From an uncultured Muribaculaceae bacterium (GTDB lineage Bacteria > Bacteroidota > Bacteroidia > Bacteroidales > Muribaculaceae): a stretch of 64,000 nt of DNA. The notes beneath the pieces are model-generated. The model worked only from the letters and a program-made list of their open reading frames with translations. It was not told the origin of the DNA and searched no databases. Position numbers and translations under genes: made by a program. The first letter of the stretch is position 1. Every line of letters begins with the position of its first letter. The stretch covers positions 33,373 to 97,372 of the forward strand of contig CAJTWL010000008.1 of NCBI GenBank assembly GCA_910579845.1, given 5' to 3'. Shown here in pieces: positions 44,858-56,306 of this stretch.

Positions 44858-47392
44858 TCAAGCCAAAGGAACATAATCAAAAGTGAGGTGATCTTCATCT
44901 TTTTTGTGAATTACGTTGATACTACCGCCTATCTTGCCTTCAGCATTTAATCCCAATATAATTTCAGCAAGATCATCTTCAAGATATTTTTGAATTGATC
45001 TTTTCAGCGGTCTGGCTCCAAAGTTTTTGTCATAACCTTTTTCTGCAATGAAGTTTTTGGCATCATCCGAAAGATTGAGTTTAAATCCTAATTTCTCAAT
45101 ACGGGAATGAAATTCCTTAAGTTCAATATCGATAATTTTGAATATTGCTTCCTTATCAAGTTGATTGAACATAATTATATCATCTACTCGGTTGAGGAAT
45201 TCAGGACTGAAAGATTTATTAAGAGCCTTCGAAATAACACTATTTGAGGCTTCTTTGCTCGTATCGGTATTGAACCCGATTCCTGAACCAAAATCTTTCA
45301 ACTGACGCGAACCGACATTGCTCGTCATAATAATGATTGTATTTTTAAAATCAATCTTACGACCTAAAGAATCAGTCAGCCTGCCTTCATCCATAACCTG
45401 AAGCAACAGGTTAAACACATCAGGATGAGCTTTCTCTATTTCATCAAGAAGCACAACTGAATATGGTCGACGACGCACCTTTTCAGTCAATTGACCACCC
45501 TCTTCATATCCTACATATCCCGGAGGTGCTCCTACAAGACGAGAGACAGTGAATTTTTCCATAAATTCACTCATGTCCATTCTTATCAATGCATCTGTTG
45601 AATCAAAAAGATATTCTGCCAGTTTTTTTGCAAGATGGGTTTTCCCGACACCGGTGGGACCCAGAAACATGAACACACCAATCGGCTTATTGGGATCCTT
45701 GAGACCTATTCTGTTACGTTGAATTGCCCGGACTGTTTTCTTTATTGCTTCATCTTGCCCTATTACAGCTCCTTTAAGAGACTCAGACATTTTGATTAAA
45801 CGCATTCCTTCACCTTGTGCGATTCTTTGTGTCGGGACACCTGTCATCATTGCAACGACCTCTGCAATTTTATCTGCGTTGACCTCCTGACGGTCACTGT
45901 CTATATTGCTTTCCCACTCCTCCTTTGCCTTATCAAGCTCGTGTTTCTTTTCTTCTGCTTTATCTCTAAGAGTCCCGGCAAGTTCATAATCCTGTGATTT
46001 GGCAGCATTTAATTTTTTTTCAGTAAGATCTGCAATCTCTTTCTCAAGATTCTCTATCTGCTCAGGAACACGAATATTGGTTATGTGCACACGACTTCCC
46101 GCTTCATCGAGAGCATCGAGAGCCTTGTCAGGGAAATTACGGTCACTGATATATCTGTCTGTAAGATTCACACACGCTTCCAATGCATCGTTTGTGTATG
46201 ACACATTGTGGTGCTCCTCGTATTTATCCTTTACCTGCTTTAGAATTGCAAGTGTCTCATCCGGAGTTGTAGGTTCAACTATGACTTTCTGGAATCGGCG
46301 TTCAAGAGCACCGTCTTTCTCGATATTCTGACGATATTCGTCAAGAGTCGTTGCTCCGATACATTGAATCTCACCTCTCGCAAGCGCCGGCTTTAAAATA
46401 TTTGCCGCATCCATTGTTCCCGGCGCGCTGCCAGCTCCTACAATTGTGTGAATCTCATCAATAAAAAGAATTATATCTCTGTTTTTTGTGAGTTCGTCAA
46501 GTACGGCTTTAATGCGCTCTTCAAACTGTCCGCGGTATTTTGTGCCAGCAACCATTCCTGCAAGGTCAAGACCAATTACACGCTTGTTATAAAGAATCCT
46601 GGAAACCTTTCTTTGAGTTATGCGTAATGCAAGACCTTCTACAATTGCCGATTTGCCGACACCAGGTTCGCCAATAAGAACAGGATTATTCTTTTTTCTG
46701 CGTGATAATATTTGAGCTAACCGTTCGATTTCATTCTCACGACCGACTACTGGATCAAGGCGACCTTCAGCCGCTGCCCGTGTCATGTCATAACCGAATT
46801 TATCAAGTGCAGGAGTATCACTTTTCCCTTTACTTTGTTTCCCACTCTTTTCCGAGGTGCCGGAACCATTCCCCTGATTATCGTCAGGGAATGCCTGCAC
46901 ATCTTCTGACGCATCGAAATCCTTCTTCATCTGGGGCGGGATACCCATTCCGATAGCCTGGATTGAGATGTCAAAATTTAAATATTCTTCCTTGATATGT
47001 TTAAGCAATTCGCTGTCCATAGCTTTATTATCATGTATAAGGGCAAGCAATATATGTTCACTTCCGATTACTCCGGCATTCATTTTGCGCGCTTCAGATG
47101 TAGCCAATTGCAACTGGCGTATTGCAGCAACGCTTATTCTGTACTGTTGCTCAAAGAGTGTTGTGCTTTCTACTTCCGGATGTGGTTCTGACAGATACTC
47201 TTCAAGTTCCTGTTTAATTTTATCAATAGGTATATTTAGCTGACTCAAAATTTTGTAAGCATATCCTTCCTTATGTTTGATAGCGCCAAGTAGAAAATGT
47301 TCACATGTTATGTATGGTGAATTGAATCTCTTGGCTTCTGCCAAACCAATTTCAAGAATAGGCTTAAATTGTTTTGAAAAATCGTTATTCAT
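44858..47392 (-). CDS. clpC: ATP-dependent Clp protease ATPase ClpC
   Basis: An 844-residue Hsp100 unfoldase, taking the ATG at 47390-47392 instead of a TTG one codon upstream. It has N-terminal Clp repeats (~1-150), AAA+ module 1 ([26 protein letters not shown]), a UVR-type M domain ([20 protein letters not shown]) and AAA+ module 2 ([33 protein letters not shown]). The UVR motif in a short middle domain distinguishes ClpC from ClpB. It feeds substrates to ClpP. Divergently transcribed from gyrA. Confidence 0.9.
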   Translation of the reverse strand: MNNDFSKQFKPILEIGLAEAKRFNSPYITCEHFLLGAIKHKEGYAYKILSQLNIPIDKIKQELEEYLSEPHPEVESTTLFEQQYRISVAAIRQLQLATSEARKMNAGVIGSEHILLALIHDNKAMDSELLKHIKEEYLNFDISIQAIGMGIPPQMKKDFDASEDVQAFPDDNQGNGSGTSEKSGKQSKGKSDTPALDKFGYDMTRAAAEGRLDPVVGRENEIERLAQILSRRKKNNPVLIGEPGVGKSAIVEGLALRITQRKVSRILYNKRVIGLDLAGMVAGTKYRGQFEERIKAVLDELTKNRDIILFIDEIHTIVGAGSAPGTMDAANILKPALARGEIQCIGATTLDEYRQNIEKDGALERRFQKVIVEPTTPDETLAILKQVKDKYEEHHNVSYTNDALEACVNLTDRYISDRNFPDKALDALDEAGSRVHITNIRVPEQIENLEKEIADLTEKKLNAAKSQDYELAGTLRDKAEEKKHELDKAKEEWESNIDSDRQEVNADKIAEVVAMMTGVPTQRIAQGEGMRLIKMSESLKGAVIGQDEAIKKTVRAIQRNRIGLKDPNKPIGVFMFLGPTGVGKTHLAKKLAEYLFDSTDALIRMDMSEFMEKFTVSRLVGAPPGYVGYEEGGQLTEKVRRRPYSVVLLDEIEKAHPDVFNLLLQVMDEGRLTDSLGRKIDFKNTIIIMTSNVGSRQLKDFGSGIGFNTDTSKEASNSVISKALNKSFSPEFLNRVDDIIMFNQLDKEAIFKIIDIELKEFHSRIEKLGFKLNLSDDAKNFIAEKGYDKNFGARPLKRSIQKYLEDDLAEIILGLNAEGKIGGSINVIHKKDEDHLTFDYVPLA

Positions 47393-47423
47393 CAATTTTT
47401 ACTTTCTTCGTTGTTTCTTAATA

Positions 47424-47458
47424 CAAAAGTAACAATTACTGTGCCAATTTTATTCAAA
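47424..47458 (-). promoter_or_regulatory. clpC promoter
   Basis: On the minus strand TACTTTTG (47424-47431) fits the -7 TAnnTTTG, with TTTG at 47455-47458; the 23-base spacer is longer than usual. The rest of the 47396-47770 gap shows no gene or RNA signal apart from the gyrA promoter. Confidence 0.4.
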
Positions 47459-47696
47459 TAAATTCCAAAATTGTTAAAAGCTAATAACACAGAGAATTAG
47501 AGCATATTTACGTAATGAACTCATCTTGATTTGTTTACGATTAAAACGAGGAATGAATATTTTCTTTTCTCGCCGATGTTAAGAATATGTCATCACAATA
47601 ATTCTCCGATCGAATCTTGAAAAAATACCTCTGAAATCATACATCATATGAATCAAAGGCTAAATCCAGACATGCTATAAAATTGAATTAAACCGA

Positions 47697-47728
47697 TTTT
47701 GTAATATTATTAAAAATTTGTAATTTTG
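47697..47728 (+). promoter_or_regulatory. gyrA promoter
   Basis: TTTTG (47697-47701), a 19-base spacer and TAATTTTG (47721-47728) are an exact match for the Bacteroidota -33/-7 promoter, 42 bases before the gyrA start codon. Confidence 0.65.
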
Positions 47729-47770
47729 TCATAAGGATATTGGGGAATTTATGTTCCGCCTTATAATGAT

Positions 47771-50347
47771 ATGATAGCAGAAGACAAAATAATTCCGATT
47801 AATATTGAATCGGAGATGAAAAGTGCCTACATCGACTATTCAATGTCCGTTATTGTCTCGAGGGCATTACCTGATGTAAGGGACGGTTTTAAACCGGTTC
47901 ACAGACGCGTCCTTTTTGGTATGAACGAATTGGGTAACACCTTTTCGGGAGACACAAAAAAATCAGCAAGAATAGTAGGAGAAGTCATGGGTAAGTATCA
48001 CCCACATGGTGACTCTTCAATATACCTTACAATGGTGCGTCTGGCACAAGAATGGAGTCTAAGATATCCTCTCGTTTTCGGTCAAGGAAACTTCGGATCT
48101 ATAGATGGAGATTCTCCTGCTGCAATGCGTTATACTGAAGTTAAACTTGCGCGCATGGGAGAAGAAATGCTTCAGGATCTCGACAAAGATACTGTTGACT
48201 TTGTTCCGAACTTTGATAACACACTTGCTGAACCGTCAGTGCTTCCGACACGTATCCCAAATCTTCTTGTCAATGGCGCTTCCGGAATAGCAGTGGGTAT
48301 GGCTACCAATATGCCACCTCACAATCTTACAGAGTCTCTTAATGCCTCTCTGGCATTGATTGACAATCCAGATCTTGATGTTGAAGAACTCATGGAGTAC
48401 ATTAAGGCTCCGGATTTTCCCACCGGTGGTGAGATTCTTGGCACTCAGGGGGTAAAAGATGCTTTCATGACCGGTAAAGGCAGAGTTGTCTTAAGAGCAA
48501 AAACCGAGATTGAGTCCGATGGCAATCATGACGCTATTATCATTTCGGAAATCCCATATGGCGTCGTAAAAAGTGATCTTGTCAAGAGTATCGCCGAACT
48601 TGTAGAAGAGAAAAAAATCGACGGTATTGCGGATATATCCGATACTTCCGCACGTGGAAAGATCAATATTGTAATTGATATCAAAAGAGATGCAAATGCA
48701 CGTGTTGTTCTAAACAAGTTGTTTAAACTCACACAATTACAGACATCTTTCAGCGTAAATAATGTAGCTTTGGTCAACGGGCGACCGAAAACGTTGAATC
48801 TAAAAGAGTTGCTTGAAGCATTTGTTGACCATCGTCACGAAGTGGTAATACGTCGTACAAGGTTTGAACTTAAGAAAGCTGAAGAAAGAGCGCATATTCT
48901 GAAAGGATTGATGATTGCGTGTGATAATATCGATAAAGTAATCCAGATCATCCGCTCATCTGCTACTGCCGATGAGGCTCGTCAACGACTTGGTGAAAGA
49001 TTTGAACTTGATGATATTCAAACGCGTGCAATTGTCGAAATGCGCCTGCGACAGTTGACTGGTCTGGAAATGGATAAGTTGCGTGCTGAATATGAAGACG
49101 TCATGAAACTAATTCAGCATCTTAACGATATCCTGAACAACGATCAGGTGTGCCGTCAGGTTATGAAGGATGAGCTGATTGAGATTAGAGATAAATACGG
49201 CGATGAGCGTCGCACATCCATTAATATGATTTCAGGAGACTTCAATGCGGAAGACTTTTATCCTGATGATCCAATGATTATAACGATTTCTCATCTTGGA
49301 TATATCAAACGCACTCCCCTTTCTGAATTCAGGGCTCAGCATCGCGGTGGTGTAGGAGCCAAAGGCAGTGATACACGTGATCAAGACTTTATAGAGTATA
49401 TATATCCGGCAACCAACCATAATTATATGCTCTTCTTTACAGCAAAAGGTCGTTGTTACTGGCTTAAGGTATACGAGATTCCGGAGGGCGCAAAGAACTC
49501 AAAAGGACGAGCCATACAGAATCTTCTTAATATCGAACAGGATGACCGTGTAAATGCTTTTATTCGAGTTAAACATCTAACAGATCCATTATACAACACA
49601 ACTCACTATCTATTGTTTGCGACAAAAAAAGGCGTCATAAAAAAAACATCCCTTGAAGCCTATTCCCGCCCCAGAGTCGACGGCGTTAAAGCTATTGTAA
49701 TCAAAGAGGATGACGACGTAATACAAGTTTGTCTGACTGATGGTAACAGAGAGATAATTATGGCGAACAGAGGTGGCAGAGCCATACGATTTAATGAATC
49801 TCAGGTTCGTGAGACAGGTCGCGTTACTGCCGGCGTCAAGGGCATGGAGCTGGCTGATGAAAATGACGAAGTCATAGGAATGATAACCATGACTGGCGCT
49901 GAAGGCGAGACCGTAATGGTCGTTTCAGAGAATGGATTTGGCAAACGATCGGCACTTGAGGATTACAGAATCACCTCAAGAGGGTGCAAGGGCGTCAAAA
50001 CTATGGCAATTACAGAAAAGACTGGCGAACTTGTAGCAATTAAAAATGTTAATAATTCAAACGACTTAATGATTATTAACGAAAGCGGGGTTACGCTCCG
50101 TCTACCGGTTGATTCGATCAGAGTAATGGGACGAGCAACACAAGGGGTCAAACTTATAGATCTTGGAAAAAGAGGAGACACTATTGCTTCTGTTTGTAAA
50201 GTAGATTCAGATCCTGTGCAGGAAGTTGACGTAGAACTCTCTGAAGATGAATTTGAAGACGAGGCACTTAAGAACGAACATGTTGTAAATCGTGAGGCTG
50301 AAAATTTGGAAAATGCCGAGACAACGGATGATGTGTCTAAAGAATAA
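47771..50347 (+). CDS. gyrA: DNA gyrase subunit A
   Basis: An 858-residue type II topoisomerase subunit. The catalytic tyrosine is Y121 in AAMRYTE. In the quinolone region [13 protein letters not shown] the resistance-linked serine is present (S82) and the residue equal to E. coli D87 is L86. The C-terminal pinwheel carries a GyrA-box-like [11 protein letters not shown], the motif needed to wrap DNA and introduce negative supercoils. The acidic tail ([16 protein letters not shown]) is typical. gyrB is elsewhere. It is followed 39 bases later by a TPR protein. Confidence 0.95.
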   Translation: MIAEDKIIPINIESEMKSAYIDYSMSVIVSRALPDVRDGFKPVHRRVLFGMNELGNTFSGDTKKSARIVGEVMGKYHPHGDSSIYLTMVRLAQEWSLRYPLVFGQGNFGSIDGDSPAAMRYTEVKLARMGEEMLQDLDKDTVDFVPNFDNTLAEPSVLPTRIPNLLVNGASGIAVGMATNMPPHNLTESLNASLALIDNPDLDVEELMEYIKAPDFPTGGEILGTQGVKDAFMTGKGRVVLRAKTEIESDGNHDAIIISEIPYGVVKSDLVKSIAELVEEKKIDGIADISDTSARGKINIVIDIKRDANARVVLNKLFKLTQLQTSFSVNNVALVNGRPKTLNLKELLEAFVDHRHEVVIRRTRFELKKAEERAHILKGLMIACDNIDKVIQIIRSSATADEARQRLGERFELDDIQTRAIVEMRLRQLTGLEMDKLRAEYEDVMKLIQHLNDILNNDQVCRQVMKDELIEIRDKYGDERRTSINMISGDFNAEDFYPDDPMIITISHLGYIKRTPLSEFRAQHRGGVGAKGSDTRDQDFIEYIYPATNHNYMLFFTAKGRCYWLKVYEIPEGAKNSKGRAIQNLLNIEQDDRVNAFIRVKHLTDPLYNTTHYLLFATKKGVIKKTSLEAYSRPRVDGVKAIVIKEDDDVIQVCLTDGNREIIMANRGGRAIRFNESQVRETGRVTAGVKGMELADENDEVIGMITMTGAEGETVMVVSENGFGKRSALEDYRITSRGCKGVKTMAITEKTGELVAIKNVNNSNDLMIINESGVTLRLPVDSIRVMGRATQGVKLIDLGKRGDTIASVCKVDSDPVQEVDVELSEDEFEDEALKNEHVVNREAENLENAETTDDVSKE

Positions 50348-50386
50348 GATAGTAAATACGAATTATTAACCTTCAATCTCCATAAA

Positions 50387-51604
50387 ATGAAGAAAATTTT
50401 GACAATTGCGCTTTGTTTTGCGGCCGTCGGCTCAATATGCGCACAGAAACAAGTTGTTGACCAGGCAGCCAAAATGTCAGGCAAAACAGATAAAATAGCA
50501 GACGCCCGTAATCTTATACAGCAGGCTGCGGTTAATCCCGAAACTCAAAACGATGCTCGCACTTATTATGTAGCTGGAAAAATTGAATTTGACGCTTTTG
50601 ATGACGGTTTCAAGAAGCAGATGATTAATCCTAAGGATAAGAGTATTGATCAGCTCGCAATGGGCGAGGAACTTATTAACGGATATAATCATTTTCTTAA
50701 AGCTATGTCACTTGACAGTGTTCCCAATGCCAAGGGTGAAATAAAAACGAAATTCAGCAAAGATATAGCTTCCAAGATTAATGGACACTTCAACGACTTC
50801 TTTAATGCTGGAGGTACATTCTATAATGAAAAGAAATATTATCCAGAAGCGTATAATGCATTCATGATATATGGTTCGTTGCCATCTATGCCATTTGCGG
50901 ACAAAGCTGTAAAAGCAACTCCAGATTCAGTAGTTAATACCGCATTCTTTAATGCCGGTCTTTCAGCATATGCAGGTAATAATCTTGAAGCAAGTGCAAA
51001 AGCTTTTCGTAGTGCCCGTCTCAATAATTCTGACAACAACCAGAACTATGTCTATGAGATAGCTTGCTGGCAGTATCTTGCTCAACAGGACTCAACAAAA
51101 ACAGATGAGGCAAAAAATCAGATTAAAGAGATTGCACAGGCTGGTTTTGATAAATTTGGCATGGCTGAACCATTGTTCCTTAATAACCTTATCAACTCTT
51201 ATGTAATAGAGAATCAACTTGACAAGGCCATCTCAATAATTGACAAACTGATTGCGGAAAATCCTCAGACGGCTTCTTTATATGGTCTTCGTGGCTATAT
51301 CAATGACAGAAAGGGTGACGATGATACATCAGTTGCTGACTATAAAAAAGCTGTTGCAATTGATAATGTTGATTTCGAGACATTGAAGAATGCGGCAAAG
51401 AAGATATTTAAGGTTGGCACGCAAAAATGGAATAATATAGAAGGTGCAACACCAGAACAGCGTAATGACATAAAGGTTAATTATTTCCAGTTTGCAAAAG
51501 GAATAACAGATAAAGCCAAAGCAATGAATGGTTCTGATTCAGATCTTGATTATGTAATCGAGAATATTGATTATGCGTTGGAAACATTCTTCAACAATAA
51601 ATAA
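50387..51604 (+). CDS. Secreted TPR-repeat protein
   Basis: A 405-residue protein with a signal peptide (MKKILTIALCFAAVGSICA-Q). The rest is helical with TPR-like pairs, for example KKYYPEAYNAFMIYGSL, NLEASAKAFRSARL and LDKAISIIDKLIAENPQ, then SLYGLRGYINDRKGD. TPR scaffolds mediate protein binding in the periplasm. Its placement behind gyrA, with a shared transcript, seems common in Bacteroidales. The function is unknown. Confidence 0.7.
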   Translation: MKKILTIALCFAAVGSICAQKQVVDQAAKMSGKTDKIADARNLIQQAAVNPETQNDARTYYVAGKIEFDAFDDGFKKQMINPKDKSIDQLAMGEELINGYNHFLKAMSLDSVPNAKGEIKTKFSKDIASKINGHFNDFFNAGGTFYNEKKYYPEAYNAFMIYGSLPSMPFADKAVKATPDSVVNTAFFNAGLSAYAGNNLEASAKAFRSARLNNSDNNQNYVYEIACWQYLAQQDSTKTDEAKNQIKEIAQAGFDKFGMAEPLFLNNLINSYVIENQLDKAISIIDKLIAENPQTASLYGLRGYINDRKGDDDTSVADYKKAVAIDNVDFETLKNAAKKIFKVGTQKWNNIEGATPEQRNDIKVNYFQFAKGITDKAKAMNGSDSDLDYVIENIDYALETFFNNK

Positions 51605-51647
51605 GTACTATTATTTGTTTAGCAATTAAAAGTTCCAGATTTTATTT

Positions 51648-51705
51648 ATCAATCTCGCTTCTTAAGAGTAATTATATTCTTGAAGAAGCGAGATTGATTT
51701 TTTTT
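51648..51705 (+). terminator. Terminator of gyrA-TPR
   Basis: A perfect 16-base stem ATCAATCTCGCTTCTT / AAGAAGCGAGATTGAT with a 19-base loop, followed by seven T. Confidence 0.9.
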
Positions 51706-51750
51706 ATAATTTGTAAGCAAAATACTTCAACTTTTATGAGAAAATTTAAT

Positions 51751-51758
51751 TAACTTTG
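51751..51758 (+). promoter_or_regulatory. mreB -7 promoter box
   Basis: TAACTTTG matches TAnnTTTG, 73 bases before mreB and after the gyrA-TPR terminator, so the mre genes have their own start. No exact -33 TTG. Confidence 0.45.
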
Positions 51759-51831
51759 TATGTTAAAAAAACTATAACGTAGGCAGTTCAGATTTTTCAG
51801 ATAGAATTCAAGGTAAACTAAGAAATAATAT

Positions 51832-52851
51832 ATGGGATTATTTTCTTTTACTCAGGAAATTGCTATGGATTTGGGAACGGCAAATTCCATTATCATTCAT
51901 AATGATAAAATTGTCGTAGATGAACCAAGTGTAGTAGCAATAGAGAATAAAACCGACAAACTTCTTGCAGTCGGAAGTATGGCACATCAGATGGAGGGCA
52001 AGGAGCCTCCGGGTATTCGTACAATCAGACCTCTTCGTGATGGAGTAATAGCAGACTTTAATGCTGCGGAGCAAATGATTCGAGGTCTTGTAAAAATGGT
52101 AGGTTCCAAAAGACGTTGGTTCTCCCCGTCCTTGCGTATGGTGGTTTGTATACCTTCAGGCTCAACAGAGGTCGAGATTCGTGCAGTGCGAGATTCGAGC
52201 GAGCACGCAGGCGGAAGAGATGTATACATGATATATGAGCCAATGGCAGCTGCTCTTGGCATAGGACTTGATGTAGAAGCCCCTCGAGGCAATATGATTG
52301 TAGATATAGGTGGAGGTAGTACGGAAATTGCCGTCATATCTCTTGGTGGTATAGTAAGCAACAAATCTATACGAGTTGCCGGGAATGATTTGACAGCTGA
52401 TATTCAAGAGCACATGGGAAGAGTGCATAATTTGAAAGTAGGTGCGCCCATGGCTGAGAAAATCAAAATTGAGGTTGGTTCGGCATTGCCAACACTTGAA
52501 AATGCTCCTGAACCATATATTGTGACCGGACCAAATAAAATGACATCATTGCCGATGGAAATTCCTGTTACGCATGAAGAGATTTCCCATTGCATTGACA
52601 AGTCAATTGTAAAGATGGAGACCGCTATACTCGCCGCTCTTGAGCAGACACCTCCGGAACTTTATGCAGATATCGTTGAAAATGGCATCTATCTTGCCGG
52701 AGGGGGCGCATTATTAAGAGGGTTGGCAAGGAGGTTCACTGATAAAATAAGAATTGAATTTAAAGTAGCTGAAGATCCGTTACATGCAGTTGCAAAAGGG
52801 ACTGGCATAGCTCTAAAGAATATAAACAGATTTTCATTCCTCATTCGATAA
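51832..52851 (+). CDS. mreB: Rod-shape determining actin homologue MreB
   Basis: A 339-residue actin-fold ATPase that organises lateral wall growth on the inner membrane. Phosphate loops are AMDLGTANSIII and IVDIGGGSTEIAVISLGG; the adenosine segment is GIYLAGGGALLRGLARR, and MIYEPMAAALGIGLDVEAP is conserved. Starts the wall-elongation cluster mreB-mreC-mreD-mrdA-rodA. Confidence 0.95.
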   Translation: MGLFSFTQEIAMDLGTANSIIIHNDKIVVDEPSVVAIENKTDKLLAVGSMAHQMEGKEPPGIRTIRPLRDGVIADFNAAEQMIRGLVKMVGSKRRWFSPSLRMVVCIPSGSTEVEIRAVRDSSEHAGGRDVYMIYEPMAAALGIGLDVEAPRGNMIVDIGGGSTEIAVISLGGIVSNKSIRVAGNDLTADIQEHMGRVHNLKVGAPMAEKIKIEVGSALPTLENAPEPYIVTGPNKMTSLPMEIPVTHEEISHCIDKSIVKMETAILAALEQTPPELYADIVENGIYLAGGGALLRGLARRFTDKIRIEFKVAEDPLHAVAKGTGIALKNINRFSFLIR

Positions 52852-52852
52852 G

Positions 52853-53710
52853 TTGAGAAATATACTTAACTTTATAATACGCTACTCGGCATGGTTTCTC
52901 TTCGTTATATACGCCGCAGCAGCAACTATCCTACTTGTGCTGGGGAGCAGATACAGGCAATCGGTGTATCTCTCCTCAGCCAATGTCATATGTGGCGGTC
53001 TTTATAATTCGTCAGCAGAATTCTTAGGATATTTCCATCTGAAAACTATAAACAGAAGTCTACAGCAAAGCAATGCATCTTTACAGAATGAGGTTCTTAA
53101 TTTAAAGAATCAGATAGCGCAATATAAAGTTCTACTATCTGATACTTCTCGTATATATGGTGTTTCAGAAAGATATGATTATGTTCCGGCCGCTGTGATT
53201 AACAATAACACTCGTCATCCTAAGAATTATTTTACAATCGATCAGGGAGAGACCTCCGGAATACAAGTAGGCATGGGTGTCGTTGACCAAAGCGGGGTTG
53301 TGGGTATTATAAATGTTGTTGGTCCTCATGTTTCGCGTGCAATATCATTATTGAATGAGAATCAAAAATTTTCAGTTAAAATCAAAGACAGTAATTTTAT
53401 TGGAACTTTAAATTGGAAAACCGGGGATCCCAGAATCGCTTATGTAGAGGAGATTCCAAGGCATGCAATAGTTCATTCAGGAGATACAATTGTAACAAGT
53501 GGATACTCGACATCATTCCCTGAAGGGATTCCTATGGGTGTTGTAATGAACAGGATCAAAGGCTCTGACGATAGTTTCTACACATTGAAGGTAAGACTTT
53601 TACCTGATTTTAATTCATTAAGTACTGTTAGAATAATAAAAGATATATACAAAAATGAAATTGATTCATTATCACAATTTGATGATAATGAAAATTTTAA
53701 GAATTTTTAA
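52853..53710 (+). CDS. mreC: Rod-shape determining protein MreC
   Basis: A 285-residue protein beginning with TTG (52853), one base after mreB. It has an N-terminal membrane helix (WFLFVIYAAAATILLVLG), a coiled coil (SLQQSNASLQNEVLNLKNQI) and the two beta domains of MreC (NYFTIDQGETSGIQVGMGVV, TSGYSTSFPEGIPMGVV). It links MreB to the penicillin-binding proteins in the periplasm. Confidence 0.95.
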   Translation: MRNILNFIIRYSAWFLFVIYAAAATILLVLGSRYRQSVYLSSANVICGGLYNSSAEFLGYFHLKTINRSLQQSNASLQNEVLNLKNQIAQYKVLLSDTSRIYGVSERYDYVPAAVINNNTRHPKNYFTIDQGETSGIQVGMGVVDQSGVVGIINVVGPHVSRAISLLNENQKFSVKIKDSNFIGTLNWKTGDPRIAYVEEIPRHAIVHSGDTIVTSGYSTSFPEGIPMGVVMNRIKGSDDSFYTLKVRLLPDFNSLSTVRIIKDIYKNEIDSLSQFDDNENFKNF

Positions 53711-53741
53711 AACATTATTTTAATTGATTATATACAGTTCT

Positions 53742-53843
53742 TCAATAAGTAAATGATAAGAATTAATGAACATATAAAGAACAAGTTTTATGGTTCAAAA
53801 TAAATTCACTTACATATATCGTTTAATTTTTATTACTTATTGA
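53742..53843. repeat. 11-base inverted repeat in the mreC-mreD gap
   Basis: TCAATAAGTAA (53742-53752) and TTACTTATTGA (53833-53843) lie 80 bases apart in an AT-rich, gene-free gap of 164 bases. In most genomes mreC and mreD nearly touch. The repeat may form a leader structure or a protein site. Confidence 0.4.
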
Positions 53844-53874
53844 TTATTTCAACATAGAAAGATTGTTTCCCAAT

Positions 53875-54393
53875 ATGTCAAACAGATTAATTAAGCAACT
53901 GACGATATATATATCATTGATTATCATACAGATTCTAATTTGTAACCAGTTTATGCTGTTTGGTGTTGCGATTATATTTGTGTATGTTTACAGTATACTT
54001 ACATTTAAGATAGACACCTGTTTGTCAGCTGTATTAACTATGGCATTTTTTGGAGGTCTTATTATTGATATTTTCTCAGACACCTTAGGTGTCAATACAA
54101 TGGCATGCCTTATTCTTGCAGTAGTTCGTAAGCCCCTTTTTTTTGCATATGTCCCCAAGGATGACAGAAGTAAATGTATTGTCCCGACATCCAATAATAT
54201 TGGGTTTGCCAACTATGCGAAATATGTTCTAACATGTGTAACTATATTTTGTATTGTTCTGTATTCCGTTGAATATTTGAATTATATCAATATTCTTGAT
54301 ATTCTTCTGTATTCTATATGCAGTACAGTTGCTACATTCTTGGTTTTACTTGGATTGGATTCATTATTAGAAGGGAAGCGAAACATATACTGA
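53875..54393 (+). CDS. mreD: Rod-shape determining protein MreD
   Basis: A 172-residue inner-membrane protein from the ATG at 53875, with about five hydrophobic helices and the family segment FFGGLIIDIFSDTLGVNTMAC. It bridges MreC and the elongation synthases. A TTG four codons upstream could also start it. Confidence 0.8.
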   Translation: MSNRLIKQLTIYISLIIIQILICNQFMLFGVAIIFVYVYSILTFKIDTCLSAVLTMAFFGGLIIDIFSDTLGVNTMACLILAVVRKPLFFAYVPKDDRSKCIVPTSNNIGFANYAKYVLTCVTIFCIVLYSVEYLNYINILDILLYSICSTVATFLVLLGLDSLLEGKRNIY

Positions 54394-54443
54394 TATACTT
54401 AATTAAGAATTAATATTTCAGTCGGATAAGCCAGGCTATACTG

Positions 54444-56306
54444 ATGAATAATATGGGAAAAGGTTATAAACTTGAAAACAGGAAATATGTAATTGGCGGC
54501 TTCATATGCTTGATTGTCGCCATATATATATTCCGCCTTTTTTCATTACAGATAAGCAATGACAAATATAAGGAGAGCGCAGATAGCAATGCATTTTTCA
54601 AAAGAGTAATATATCCGTCAAGAGGGCTAATATATGATAGGAATAATAAACTTATTGTATTCAATAAACCTGCATACGATGTGATGCTTATACCAAGGGA
54701 TGTCGACCAATTTGACACGCTGACATTTTGTAACACTTTATCTATTTCCAAGGAAGAACTAACCAATAGGTGGAAAGAAATGAAGAACCCCGAGAAAAAT
54801 CCCGGCTATTCAGCATATACTCCCCAGAGACTGATCTCTCATCTTTCCGAGGAAGACTATGGTAAATTCCAGGAGAAACTTTATCAGTTTCCAGGTTTCT
54901 TTATTCAAAAGCGAACGGTAAGGGAATACGCTTATTCAAATGGCGCCAATATTCTTGGCAACATAAGAGAAGTCTCTGCAAGCGATATAGAACGGGACCA
55001 TTACTATCGACGTGGAGACTACACAGGAGACTTGGGTGTCGAGAAGAGCTATGAAACTGCCTTAAGAGGTAATAAAGGGATGGAGATTCTCATGAAGGAT
55101 GCATTAGGTAGGATAAAAGGCAAATATGAAAATGGGATACACGATACTTTCCCTGTTTCAGGAAAAAATCTCAGGCTTTCGATTGATATAGATTTACAGA
55201 AATACGGAGAGGAGCTGATGCAGGGCAAGATAGGAGCTATTGTTGCTCTTGAACCATCAACCGGTGAAATACTCGCTCTTGTTACATCTCCAAGTTATGA
55301 TCCATCTCTTCTTGTAGGGAAAGAACGTGGCAAGAATTATACGACACTTGTAAAAGACCATTATAAACCTCTATATGACCGCGCACTTCAGGGCGCATAT
55401 CCTCCAGGTTCAACATTTAAGCCGACACAGGGTCTTATCTTTTTGCAAGAAGGGATTGTAAATCTAAAGACAATGTATCCTTGCTATCGTGGATATGTGA
55501 ATGGTTTAAGAGTCGGTTGCCATCCCCATGCATCACCAATCTCACTGAAACCGGCACTTCAGACATCTTGTAATGCATATTTCTGTTGGGGATTTAAAAA
55601 TATGATAGATAAGAAAGGAACCAAGCCTGCCGATCAGTTTGAAAAGTGGAAAAATTATCTTGTTGAAATGGGATACGGCTATAAACTCGGTGTGGATCTT
55701 CCTTCGGAAAGTCGTGGATTTATACCTAATTCTGAATTCTATAGCAAATCATTCAGAGGGAGAAGCTGGACTGCAAACTCAATCATTTCAGTATCGATTG
55801 GTCAAGGAGAAGTACTTGCCACCCCTCTTCAAATTGCAAATCTGTGTGCTACCATTGCCAATAGAGGCTATTTTTACACACCACACGTAGTTAAAGAAAT
55901 TTCTGACAGTATAATAGACACAAAATACAGAGAGAAGCATAAGCCAAATATTAAACGTTCCTATTATGAGGATATAGCCGAGGGAATGAGAATGGCTGTT
56001 TTAGGAGGCACATGTCGAGGTGCAAATATACCCGGCATAGAGGTTTGTGGAAAAACCGGTACCGCGCAAAATCCCCATGGTAAAGACCATTCGGCATTTA
56101 TAGGATTTGCGCCTTATAAGAATCCCAAAATTGCTGTTGCGGTTTATGTAGAAAATGCAGGTTATGGAGCGACATATGGAGTGCCTATTGGAAGTCTGAT
56201 TATTGAGAAATATCTTAACTCTGAAATAAGTCCTCAGCGTAAAGGTATTGAAGAGCGAATGTTGAACTCTAATACTATTATTTCAAGTGGAGTTAAGAAA
56301 CACTGA
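54444..56306 (+). CDS. mrdA: Penicillin-binding protein 2 (elongation transpeptidase)
   Basis: A 620-residue class B PBP. One N-terminal membrane helix (~14-36), the pedestal domain, then the transpeptidase with STFK (S323, K326), SCN (375-377) and KTG (537-539). It crosslinks peptidoglycan in the rod complex with RodA, whose gene overlaps its end by 20 bases. Confidence 0.95.
   Translation: MNNMGKGYKLENRKYVIGGFICLIVAIYIFRLFSLQISNDKYKESADSNAFFKRVIYPSRGLIYDRNNKLIVFNKPAYDVMLIPRDVDQFDTLTFCNTLSISKEELTNRWKEMKNPEKNPGYSAYTPQRLISHLSEEDYGKFQEKLYQFPGFFIQKRTVREYAYSNGANILGNIREVSASDIERDHYYRRGDYTGDLGVEKSYETALRGNKGMEILMKDALGRIKGKYENGIHDTFPVSGKNLRLSIDIDLQKYGEELMQGKIGAIVALEPSTGEILALVTSPSYDPSLLVGKERGKNYTTLVKDHYKPLYDRALQGAYPPGSTFKPTQGLIFLQEGIVNLKTMYPCYRGYVNGLRVGCHPHASPISLKPALQTSCNAYFCWGFKNMIDKKGTKPADQFEKWKNYLVEMGYGYKLGVDLPSESRGFIPNSEFYSKSFRGRSWTANSIISVSIGQGEVLATPLQIANLCATIANRGYFYTPHVVKEISDSIIDTKYREKHKPNIKRSYYEDIAEGMRMAVLGGTCRGANIPGIEVCGKTGTAQNPHGKDHSAFIGFAPYKNPKIAVAVYVENAGYGATYGVPIGSLIIEKYLNSEISPQRKGIEERMLNSNTIISSGVKKH

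Noticed and set aside
44858..47392. ClpB instead of ClpC
   Set aside because: The middle domain is short with a UVR motif and lacks the long ClpB coiled coil.
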